DNA of 64,000 nt from Lumnitzera littorea (lineage: Eukaryota; Streptophyta; Magnoliopsida; Myrtales; Combretaceae), in contig JAMXBB010000003.1 of assembly GCA_024138015.1 (NCBI GenBank), forward strand, positions 78,224,777-78,288,776, read 5' to 3'. Position numbers and translations under genes: made by a program. The notes below the pieces were generated by a model, which was given only the letters and a program-made list of their open reading frames with translations, ran no database searches and was not told the origin of the DNA. This document shows, in pieces, positions 1 to 9,620 of the stretch; position 1 is the stretch's first letter, and the number at the start of each line of letters is the position of its first letter.

Positions 1-258
1 AGATAAGTTAAATGTTTAGATGAACAATTGAAAAATATTGAAAAGTACATGTGCATATCGTGACAATGCCACATGGAAAATTCCCTAAACACTACTGATT
101 TCATAAATAATATTATATTTATCCTATTATCGAATTCAATGTTGGGCTGAACGAAGGTTGATTTAGGGCCTTTGAAATGGGCTGAAACCCAAACTAAACC
201 ACCTAAGATTTCTCACTGTTCTCTGTCATCTTTCTTGTCCCTTGACTTGCCGTTTCTA
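1..258 (+). promoter_or_regulatory. Promoter and 5' leader of the HINT1 gene
   Basis: This AT-rich stretch precedes the HINT1 start codon. It contains two TGGGCT hexamers, at 143-148 and 178-183. These match the plant 'site II' TGGGCY element, which is common upstream of housekeeping and growth-related genes. An AT-rich tract near 100-125 could act as the TATA region, but no strict TATAAA can be fixed. A transcription start cannot be placed from sequence alone. The site II reading is a motif match, not proof of use. Confidence 0.5.
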
Positions 259-3200
259 ATGGCTTCTGAGAAAGAAGCAGCTCTTGCAGCCGCTCCCTCC
301 GATTCTCCAACCATGTAAGTCTTCACAAAAACACTCTTCTTTACTATAATTGATGATTTATTTCTCGAGTTCATCCGTTTTCTTAGTGATACAGAATTGG
401 TCAAAAGTTTGTGCCTTGGTGTATGATTATGTACTTCCTTTTTTGTTTTACGGTACATGCAGATTTGATAAGATTGTTAAGAAAGAAATTCCCGCTAATG
501 TCGTTTTTGAGGATGATATGGTAAGTATATTTTTCTTCTTCTTCTTCTTCTTTGGGTTTTTTAGAAAGAAATTAGATTGTTGGTATTCTTCTGCTTAAAT
601 TCCTAATTTAGGGTTCTTTTTGTTTTCCATGTTGGATGCAAAATAGTGTACATTGGTCAAATTCTGCTATAGTAGTCAAGAACAGTTGTCCTTACTAACT
701 GGAGATGGTTGTCAGGCGATGTTTGGTAATAATCAAATAGAATGGAAAAAGTTACTGAAAAAATAATGAAAATGTTTTTATTTCTTTCCTTTTTTTCTTT
801 ATTTTATTTTTTAAAAAGGATGGAAACAATTTTCCTTAGTTTTTCTCTTAGTATTTTGTATAGTATTTAGCCGCACTGGTTGCCCGCCACAGCCGTTGCT
901 TCCCACCATCATCTACCACTAAGTCACTAGATATCATATCCTTTTTAATATTAATGCAATAATATTTGGCTATGTAAACATCAGGTTATAACAAATGTTC
1001 GAATGTGCAGAATACATTTTCCAGGAAACAAACTTACTCTTAGAAATTGAAACCTAAATGAGTTCATGTTTAGATTAGTTTAGTATTAGTAGTATAGTGG
1101 AAAGGTAGCCAGCCACGATGGTCAAATTTGAAAATTTGAATAAGTATGTGGATAAGCTGGACTTTTCTCATTTATCAGCCTAAATGGCTAGGGTTTTTGT
1201 AGGCCAGGCCTCCTCAAGGAGGTCTCACGAGTAGGAAAATGGGGTACCAGGAGCCCTGCCATTTTCAGGTTCCTGGTATATGAAGACAAAATGTTTAGGC
1301 TTTTTATTAATTGAATCTGAAAAGGTTTTCGTTGAAGCATCACATTATTTCTTTCAAACAATTAATGTGTGCTCTAGCACACTTATAATGTACTTAAGCA
1401 ATCAGTGCTTAGCATTTGAGAATCTGTTAATCAATTTCCTCCCCACTTTACATAAAACAGGTTCTTGCTTTTCGGGACATTGCTCCTCAGGCTCCCACTC
1501 ACATAGTGATTATACCGAAAGTAAAGGATGGTTTGACCGGACTTTCAAAGGTACTACAATGGTTGGCTGGTCTGGGCTTTTCTGCAGTTTGTTTGATGCA
1601 TTGCATTTGTTTATTCTTGTGATATGATGCTATCACCCTGGTTGTGGTAATTAATAGCAAAAGGAGTTTCCATCTGATTTTCTTTTGTAGCTAAGGTGAT
1701 CACCTATCCCTACTACCCCTAGGTGGAACAAGTAGAGGGATCTTCGGCAAAACTGGATATATGTATGTGTCACTGATATGCCAACCACATGAAGGAAAAA
1801 TATTGGACAATTGCTTAGTTTTTTTAGTTAAAGCATGTGTTTGATGAAATTTTGATAATTGTTTGTTATAATAAGTGAAGCTATTAGTAAGAAATAACTT
1901 GCCACTTTTTGTTAGTCCTCCATTGTTATAGTTGTTTCTCAATGAGAATCAGAGATTTCTGCCAAGATTGTGATAGGTTTATTTCATTTATTTTTTTGGG
2001 ATCATAATAAGTTTTGTGCATTTTTATACTTTCTCTTATGTATCCAAACTGTAAATTTAATCCTGGTTTTTTTTCTTTTTTTTTAACTGATGCATCTTCA
2101 TATAGACATGACTCATGGCAAAACATGTCAATAAAATGAACTTGAGCAACATACTTCAAAAAGTTTTATGACTAAAGTAACACATTTAAAAGATTCATGA
2201 CTAAATATGAAAGGGTCCTTGATAGATTTTTAGACAATAAAATTACAATAACAAGTCAAGCAGCAGAAGGAAGTTAGAATTAAGTCCAATAGAAGATTAC
2301 CATGTGGTAAGTCTTGTTGAGGAATTAGTAGTATCTACAGACAATGGCTTAGTTTTATTGATAATTCTACCACTTACATTTCTTTTGGTGGGAAATATGG
2401 GAGCTGTAAGCTTTGGATTTTAGGGGCATTTGAGCTAGTTTGTGAGTCCCTTTACCCTAATTTCCTCTTCCTTTCTTATAATTCTTTGTGCTGTGGGCAG
2501 TTGGACACAGCTTCTCAAATTAAATGGCAGTTTCAATTACTGTCACTTTAATGAATTAACAAACATCAAGTTGGGTTTAAGCTCCTATCTCTATAAACAC
2601 TGGCAAAATGGCTTAAGTTGGCTGAGTTGTAAAATTTTGCTTCAGGACACTCAAATTAGGTTTAAGTTTATATACAGAGGATCAGAGAAAAATTAGCTTT
2701 GCTGCACGCAATGTGAAATCTGTCTTTTCTCTGTGTCCAGGCATCTCTCCATTGGATAGCTTTACATGAGTATGCACTCGGCTGTGTGGCTTTCCAATTT
2801 TTCCTTGAAATCCGGAGTTGTCAGAAAGACTGATAAAAACTAATCTTGCATTTGTTTTCCTTAAAAAACTAATCAAAGCATGCAAGACATCCACAGCAAT
2901 CCAATTGTAAATGCATCGAGGTGTTATCCTGAGTGATTTATCTCATTGTTGCTTGTGATTATTTTTTCTTTTTTCCTAATCTTATTTCCAATTTGCAGGC
3001 TGAGGAGAGGCACTGTGAAATTCTTGGCCATCTTCTCTACACTGCCAAGCTTGTTGCCAAGCAGGAAGGACTTGATGATGGCTTCAGAGTTGTGATCAAT
3101 GATGGACCAAATGGATGTAAGTGGCATTTAGTACTAAACTGGAAAATCCGCTTGTCTTCAATCCTTAGGACGTAGTCTTTCTTTATCATTTTACGCAATA

Positions 3201-3307
3201 ACTAACGTGCATGGACTATGGTGAAAATATTTCTTTCAGGTCAATCGGTTTATCACCTTCACATCCACCTCCTTGGTGGTCGACAAATGAACTGGCCCCC
3301 TGGGTAA
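259..3307 (+). CDS. HINT1: HINT1-type histidine triad nucleotide-binding protein (five exons)
   Basis: This is a HIT-superfamily protein of the HINT branch. The family hydrolyses adenosine 5'-phosphoramidate and related AMP-N or AMP-S substrates, and the plant orthologue is also described as an adenylylsulfate sulfohydrolase. I join exons 259-314, 463-520, 1461-1550, 2999-3116 and 3240-3307. All introns are GT-AG and the sum is 390 nt, giving 129 aa plus TAA. The fold's hallmarks are present: an N-terminal IFDKIVKKEIPA strand-helix (residues 19-30), FRDIAPQAPTH (42-52), the catalytic triad motif HLHIHLL at residues 113-119 (His113, 115, 117), and the C-terminal signature GGRQMNWPPG. The length equals the usual plant HINT1 length, and no frame break is seen. 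The ATG at 259 opens an Ala-rich extension typical of plant copies. The gene is convergent with the PKS gene. Introns 2 (940 bp) and 3 (1448 bp) hold nothing recognisable. Confidence 0.96.
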
Positions 3308-3377
3308 GAGCCAACCTGGGATGGAGAAAAGATCCAACTCAGCTGATTACATCAGTCATCTCATGTTGATATTTTAT

Positions 3378-3383
3378 AATAAA
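3378..3383 (+). terminator. Candidate polyadenylation signal of HINT1
   Basis: AATAAA lies 70 bp after the HINT1 stop codon and is followed within ~40 bp by a T-rich tract (GTTTATTATA). This is the normal arrangement for a plant near-upstream element and cleavage zone. The exact cleavage site cannot be seen. Confidence 0.6.
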
Positions 3384-3454
3384 GAAAAAGACCTGATGTA
3401 GACTTTGTTAGTTTATTATAAAGAACAGAAATAACTAATGTGCTCTGTTTGATA

Positions 3455-5165
3455 ACCGTTGGATTCCGAAAGGAGATTTATTGATCGGTATGTGTACTAA
3501 AAAATTCTAATTGAGAATCTACAGCTAAACCTGAGCAAAGCCTACTCCTAACGTCAAAACAAAAGAGCTCTTAAATTTCCACGGACACAAATATTAACAC
3601 GTACTAAATTGGATGATGTCGAAATCGGTTATGAAAGCTCTGCCAGTTCATTCCATCCTAAAACTGTTCCTCTAGCAAAATAGGAATTCTGAGTTGCTAA
3701 AGCTTAAGGTTCTTCCTCGTCAGCATTAACAAATGCTCTAGCTTAATTGAAGCTAATTTCTCTTTTCACAGAGATTTATCAGGGCTCTGTTTTCCACTAC
3801 GATGTTAGTATGAAATCACGATTGAGCACTTCCCAGGATGAGCAGATCTCCTTCATGGTATGTGGAACAGAGGCATGATTCCATCTTCCGAGCGAATAAA
3901 TGTGGTCCATGAACAATGAAACATTGCTAGCCCTAGGTATCCTATTAATCGGATCAATCCATCCAAGGGTTGGCAAACACCAGCATTTGCATTCTCTCAA
4001 ATCTCATCTACTATTTCCTTATTCATCTCAAACATCTGAAGTCTGACATTCGTAATCATAGCTGAAACTAAACTGCTGCCTTCCTTTTCAGCGACGTTCT
4101 GCTTGATCCCTAGATTCAGGCTCCACTGCTTCAGCCCGAATCTTTTTTCCTCTGCATGTCCATGCATCATATAATATCCATCCTTTTCCTTGATTTCAAC
4201 AATTGAAGTCAACCGGTGTTGAATCTCAACCACTTTCTCTTATGTTTCTCGCATTTTTTCTGTTAGATTTTTCACGGATTCATCCAAGCTTTCCATGCAC
4301 GCGTTCCGTTCTTGTCATGTTTCCTCGAATCTCCTACAAGTGGTTTGGTAGGTCGAACCAATTGTTATGTTCCCAAAGGAGGAGACATTGATTGAAAGGA
4401 ATGTATACTACAAAACCCTAGGCAAAAGTCTAGCCCCAAACTAAAGCAAAATCTACTCCTGACGCCAGAGCTCACACGTTCTAATTTTGCACCACGGGAG
4501 ATGAAAAACGCTACAATCAATATAATCTACTAACACACTATTAAGATTACTTACTCTATTTGACTTGCTATGGACAGGATTATTGCTTTTTATCACACCA
4601 ATTAACGAGCTTACCAACCAAAGTCCAACTGAGTTCAATTGAAAACTTCCTAAAAGATTTGAAATTCTGCACTTTGCGATTTTTGCCCTAAGGAGATAGT
4701 GCAAACCAACATACCATATTTGTTCCACTAAGGGAAATGAAAATGCTCGAACCAATCTAAATTACCACCTAACACGTTATTTATGTTATATACTCTGCTA
4801 TTTGACTTTTCTCGTAGTAACATCGTAATGGAAAAGATTATTCCTTTTTATACCAATATATTAGTACTAATACTAACTATATCAAGTACATAAAAATAAC
4901 CATTGCTTAACATAGCTGCATAAACTTATCAATGACAGCTGATAACTATTTCTTTTTCTTTTTTTTTTTTTTTTTTTTTTTTTCTATTCTGTTTTAGTCA
5001 CCCAATACTTGCTTCCACGAAAAACTTCCCAAAACAATTAGAAGGTGCTTAACTAAAGTCCAACCGAGTTTAATCGAGAAGTTTCTGAAAGATTTGAATT
5101 TCTGCGCTTTGCAATTTTTGCCCCTAAGGAGATAGTGCGATTAACAACAAACCATATTTGTTCCG
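3455..5165 (-). mobile_element. Heavily decayed LTR-retrotransposon remnant between the two genes
   Basis: Two related blocks, about 3465-3560 and 4375-4470, share the pattern GAGA-TTATTGAT...CCTACTCCTAACGTC and read as copies of one LTR end. A second pair of direct repeats lies at about 4615-4725 and 5050-5165, sharing AAAGTCCAAC-GAGTT and CTAAGGAGATAGTGC. On the - strand, just after the LTR-like end near 4360, comes a leader starting ATTGGTTCGACC. After it a broken reading frame (4233 down to 3797) contains LGWIDPINR, loosely like the GWI-RA/N motif of Ty3 gag. I infer a truncated element on the - strand. Its limits and the gag call are weak, and no pol is visible. Confidence 0.4.
4959..4983. 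repeat. Poly(T) run
   Basis: An uninterrupted run of about 25 T residues lies inside the decayed retroelement remnant. It could be a simple slippage tract or the poly(A) tail of a - strand insertion. No flanking duplication was identified. Confidence 0.8.
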
Positions 5166-5670
5166 CGATTCATGTGACCTAACTCCAAATGCTAAACATG
5201 AGTGGTGTGCTTCCTTGGTTTTTTTGGAGATCCTTTTGGGATGATTATGAATACGTTGTTATGTTAGACGTGAGAATTAAGCAATCACAAGCGTTAGCAA
5301 TTCCACTTGCATTTCTTTTTGGCCAAGTGGTATATCTAGTGTGTTTTTTTTTTTTTTTTTCGTAAATTATTTTACATGTGAAAATGTATGGTATGGAGAA
5401 AAACATCTTACACGCAAAAGCTGTCTTAGGTCTGTGCTAGCAAGTAGCAAGAACCAATCGCTTTGTATTCTCAAACTTGAAACCTCTTAATTTCTTCAAA
5501 CAGCAGTAGACGTACAAACTGATGATTGCACAATTATAACCCATAAAGCAATATCTTCACATGACACACAATAAGAATCATTGAATAAAATAATAATCAC
5601 AACGTTAGACAACGCGTTGCTGATGTTGGATGAAGTATGGAGGCGTTAAGACACCTCAATGGCTTGCTCT

Positions 5671-7434
5671 TCATGCTGCAAAAGTTAGAGACAAGCGAGA
5701 TGAACGAGAGCTTGCAAGCGGTGGCTTTTGTGCAGTGGGTGGCCTACTACTCACATGCCTGGTTAAAGAAGTAGCGGCTGGTGGAGAAGGACCCTTCCTA
5801 TTCCCCTGTCCCAGCCCTGGCCCCATCTCGGGCACCCATTTAACTGGGTTAGGCCCCACACTCACCGCCTTCTCACATCGACAACTCAGTAAACCACTCC
5901 CTCTCTTCTTGTTGCCTCCGCTGCTCTCATGACTGTTTTTTTCTAGCTCATGGTGCAGTTTCAGCTGCATCTTGGTAAATTCTTCCACGTCAGATGCACT
6001 GATTGAATAGTTGGTAAGACTTGCCCGATCAAATTGAGTTCCTTCAGCTGTCGTCACACTCCAAGCTATGCTAGCTTCACTTGGCTCGTACCCACATTCA
6101 GTTGTGTCATAGGCCGTGGAGGTTGGTGTCATTGGCTGATCATCAAGGCAATTGTATAACCCTGTACTGGTAGAAAAACGAGGTCTAGCTTCATCAAGCG
6201 AATCTCTATGGCGATTATTGTACCCAGGGTATGAAGTGGATTGAGTTGAGAAACTCTCGATCTCAAACAAGTCTGAGCTTGCATCACTTGCTGCTTCATC
6301 ATCAACCATAGCTGTATTTAATCGCGATTTTGGGCTTGCTGGAAATGCAAATGCCCGGTGATCTCGTGGAGGGAGGCCTGTTGGCCTGACACGCAGTTGA
6401 GTGGACCGATGTTCATTATTTTCTCTCGATTTCCTTGACACATGGTCTCCAAGAGGTTGGAATACCTCCAATGAATCTCGGGGTGGAGAAGCTGAGCCAT
6501 TCAATACCATTTTCATGGGTGGAGAAGATGAGAATGTCAAAGGTGGGTTTAATATAGGAAAATTAAATCCTGCAGTGTTGCCATCAACGAAGGGACTTCT
6601 CGAGGGTAAAACCGACAGTGAAACACGCCGGGCATCTTCATCGAGTTGAAAATCCTTTTCCGCTTCCGAGGAGGAGAATCTTCGCTGAGCATTCATTTCC
6701 TTCAACTTGTGTTCGTGGTATCGTGATGGGTCTGTGACAACCTTTAGTAAATCACTGTCGGTAGTAGCTGTCGAACCTGCTTTTCCAGCAGCAATGTCCA
6801 CCTGCATCTTGGAATTCAAGAGTTCTTTGGATTTCGAATCATGTAACTTCAGGTTCGTCGGTGCTATTGGCTCTGATGGTCTTTCCTTGACTCGGACAGA
6901 CTTCTTGCCCAAACAAGCGCACTTGCGCCTAAGAAGCAGCCACCTAGAAGAACTACAGCCAGTTTTCCTTTCTGTTGTAGGCTCTCTCAAAGTCACTGAA
7001 ACTGCTCCCGGGGGATTTGACAAGAGTCCTGTGTGACTGTTCCAACTTGCCTCAGATGAAGCTGTTGGAGTTGCATAGGAATGAAAAGATCGGACACGGA
7101 AAATCCTTCCAAATCCATCTACTGATGAAGAAGCTGACGATAATCTAGGAATCCCAGGAAAATCAGAATAGCACTCCTTGACTAAGGAAACTCTGTTGCC
7201 ACCATTGCTTATTATATGATCATTGTTCTCATTGAAGTACTTTTGGGCATCAAATATGCTCAATTCGGAATCATCAGCTGCCCTTCTGTTGGGTTCATCA
7301 GGGGCTAGATGGGATGAGAATGACACATCAGTCAGTGTCATATTGGTTTTTTGCCTGAAGGAATTGTGAGACAAGGAGGGTTTCATGACATCAAACATGG
7401 GCTGTTGATTGAAGTTGCCTTTGGAGGATTTCAT
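5671..7434 (-). CDS. PKS: PHYTOCHROME KINASE SUBSTRATE (PKS) family protein
   Basis: This is an intronless 587-aa frame. PKS proteins are plant-specific, plasma-membrane-associated factors that bind phytochromes and phototropins/NPH3 and modulate phototropism, leaf flattening and hypocotyl growth. Family motifs appear in order: ELSIFDAQKYF (residues 57-67); the hallmark RIFRVRSFHSYATPT followed by SEASWNS (110-133), which I recognise as the conserved PKS core; a basic, Cys-containing stretch RRKCACLGKK (169-178); an acidic block SSDLFEIESFS (386-396); YEPSEASIAWSV (449-460); and GLLSCRCEKAVSV (514-526). The rest is Ser/Pro-rich and probably disordered. The Cys clusters (C160, C172, C174 and C518, C520) are candidate lipidation sites, which is my inference. 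At 587 aa it exceeds the Arabidopsis members (roughly 440-460 aa), mostly in the linkers. No stop or frameshift occurs. I cannot decide which paralogue (PKS1 to PKS4) it matches. Confidence 0.92.
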   Translation of the reverse strand: MKSSKGNFNQQPMFDVMKPSLSHNSFRQKTNMTLTDVSFSSHLAPDEPNRRAADDSELSIFDAQKYFNENNDHIISNGGNRVSLVKECYSDFPGIPRLSSASSSVDGFGRIFRVRSFHSYATPTASSEASWNSHTGLLSNPPGAVSVTLREPTTERKTGCSSSRWLLLRRKCACLGKKSVRVKERPSEPIAPTNLKLHDSKSKELLNSKMQVDIAAGKAGSTATTDSDLLKVVTDPSRYHEHKLKEMNAQRRFSSSEAEKDFQLDEDARRVSLSVLPSRSPFVDGNTAGFNFPILNPPLTFSSSPPMKMVLNGSASPPRDSLEVFQPLGDHVSRKSRENNEHRSTQLRVRPTGLPPRDHRAFAFPASPKSRLNTAMVDDEAASDASSDLFEIESFSTQSTSYPGYNNRHRDSLDEARPRFSTSTGLYNCLDDQPMTPTSTAYDTTECGYEPSEASIAWSVTTAEGTQFDRASLTNYSISASDVEEFTKMQLKLHHELEKNSHESSGGNKKRGSGLLSCRCEKAVSVGPNPVKWVPEMGPGLGQGNRKGPSPPAATSLTRHVSSRPPTAQKPPLASSRSSRLSLTFAA

Positions 7435-8270
7435 GATTGAGAAATGGAAGCTCAGTTATTGCTGCAAAACTCATGTACTGCTGATACCATAAGTAAGGCT
7501 TTCGGAACAGAATAGTCCAATGTCACACCAATCATAGAGCCTGGCATCATTGTCTTCTACCTAAACACTATGTATTTCACTCTTTGTTTTTTAATCTTCA
7601 TTACAACCAAATCATACTTGTTTTTAAAGATGTATCTATTTTATAAATCAAGTTTACCTTTTTGTAAGATACATATAGTTGAGATATTAAACAAACCTTC
7701 ATGCGTTATTATCAAATCTTTCTAGAGTGCAAGCTCAGCTCCAAACATTGCTCACATGAACTTTTTCGGATTCTTTTTGCCGATGAGACATTTACTTATG
7801 ATGCCTACTTAAAACCACGTCAACTACGAAAGGTTTACGACTTAATTAATACTCATCTACCTCCATTTTTTTTTTTCCTTTTTCATACCCCCTTTGAATT
7901 GTTTGCATATAATTAACGACCATTGGCTTTATTGATTTGGCTGTCTTTCCATCTTTCACATGTTATGATACATAAGCATTTTCTTCCAAGAACTTCACAT
8001 AACATAACATGAGGCATGCATTATACTTCGATACCTATCTAACATACAAAAAGAATGCGTGTATCGTGATACTAAGTTTGGAGTTAAAGTGGGAGCGCTC
8101 AACTCAAACAAACAAGGTAGTAAGTGGCATTACTCGAATAGTTTATTCTAAGAGCGAGTATACACGAAGCTCAAAGGTTAATGCCACTCTCTTGATAAAG
8201 ATATGACAAGCTAAAATCAATTGAATAAGTTAAAGCTCTCAAACATATATGAGATAGCAATAAGGCTGAA
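7435..8270. other. Upstream region of the PKS gene, no gene seen
   Basis: The first few hundred bases should hold the PKS 5' leader and core promoter, read on the - strand. The sequence is AT-rich, with a poly(T) stretch near 7867. No second gene or clear TATA box can be fixed. Short frames here have no recognisable motifs. Confidence 0.5.
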
Positions 8271-9074
8271 AGGGTTAATGTCATATTTAATACCTGGATT
8301 TTAATAAACCTACAATTAATTTGCTAACTTGACATGTGGTAGCTTTTAACATTTTATCAAGTTAACAAGCAATAAAAGGTCCAACATAGTTCCAAGGATA
8401 AGCCATACTATATTCACTAGCACATTTGCCTATATAAGAGATAGGACAATCTATGATATATATAAGGCTTTTCTTATGTAGCGTTCTATGTGGGACTTGT
8501 GACATTAGGCTAATGGGTTTTTAACAACTTGCAATTTTCACAAGAGGATGAGTTAACTTTGACCCAATTTTTTTTACTTAATTCATCCTTTAATTTAAAA
8601 GAAAATTCATGATTCTTAATCTACTCCATAAATACTATTAAATCATACAAATATTTGTACAAAAAAAAAAAACGACTTTAATAACATATTTAAAATCCAT
8701 ATCAAAGCGAGCTCTTTAAGCACATTATACAGTTAAAAAGTCCACTTTGATATCAATTTCAAATACGTTACAAAAGTTGTTTAGTACAAATCTTTGTATG
8801 ATTTAATAGATTAAGAATTATACATTTTCCTTTAAATTAAAGGTTGAATTAAGTGAGGAAAATCTAGTTAAAGTTGACTCATCCTCTTGTGAAAATTGCC
8901 AATTGTAGTTCAAAACCAATTACCTTTATGTTATAAGTCGCACATAGAATGGTAAATAAGAAAAGCTTTGTATATATTATATATTGTTCTATTCCTTATA
9001 TGAGCAAACGCACTTGTGAACATAGCATGGCTTATGCTTAAAATTATGTTGGAACTTTAATTGCTTACTAATTT

Positions 9075-9108
<34 letters not shown>

Positions 9109-9334
9109 ATGAAGAAGGATTACCACACATCAAAGCTATTGCCATGTGTCCAGTCATGGCATTGCCATAGTTACGTCATCAAATTATACTATGGCCATGT
9201 GTTAGTTCATGCCACATCAACAAACAGATACTAACGATGTTAAGTTTAAGTAGTATAAATGACTATGAAAAATTCAATTAGATAGTAAATTGCATAATTT
9301 GTTAAAGTTGATATACTAAATGTGACATTAACCT
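8271..9334. mobile_element. Large foldback / MITE-like inverted-repeat element
   Basis: The DNA is close to one long imperfect palindrome. The left arm (about 8271-8711) pairs with the reverse complement of the right arm (about 8743-9334) around a short centre, AAGCACATTATACAG. Matching pieces include GCAATTTTCACAAGAGG (left) with CCTCTTGTGAAAATTGC (right), and the ends AGGGTTAATGTCAT and AGGTTAATGTCAC. The right arm is longer: it holds an (AT)n tract and ~150 bp lacking from the left. Flanks AAGGCTGAA and AAGCTAAAA could be a worn 9-bp target duplication, as made by Mutator-like transposases. No transposase frame exists, so it would be non-autonomous. The superfamily is inference. Confidence 0.75.
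9078..9105. repeat. (AT)n microsatellite
   Basis: A perfect AT dinucleotide run inside the right arm of the foldback element. It probably expanded after the arms formed, because the left arm lacks it. Confidence 0.95.
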
Positions 9335-9620
9335 AAGCTAAAATGACTCTTATAATAGGAAGGACAGACTTAGAATAGACCTAAGACAACCAAGAAGACA
9401 AGGTTGGCTCATCATCTAAAATTCCCATAAAAATGGGAATCCAAGGGATGGTTAGTAAATTGTATAATTTGTTAAAGTTCAAGTGCTAAAAGCAACATTA
9501 AGCAAAGTTAAAATGACTCTCCTAATAGGAAGGATAGACTTAGAATAAACCTAAGACGACCAAGAAGAGAAGGTTGGCTCATCATCTAAAATTTGCATAA
9601 AAATGCGAATCCAAGGGATG
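9281..9620. repeat. Tandem duplication, two 170-bp copies
   Basis: Copy 1 (9281-9450) and copy 2 (9451-9620) align without gaps over 170 bp. By eye they differ at roughly 20-25 sites. Both end CCAAGGGATG and both carry GGAAGGAYAGACTTAGAATA. Copy 1 includes the outer right end of the foldback element and copy 2 a more diverged version of it, so the unit contains the terminal inverted repeat. The function is unknown and it looks non-coding. Confidence 0.9.

Noticed and set aside
1245..1279. Small stem-loop ACCAGGA...TCCTGGT in HINT1 intron 2 as a regulatory RNA
   Set aside because: A 7-bp stem is easily found by chance in a 940-bp intron and there is no other support.
5630..7036. + strand open frames at 5630-5932, 6401-6649 and 6707-7036
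   Set aside because: They are antisense shadows of the PKS coding sequence and have no motif of their own.
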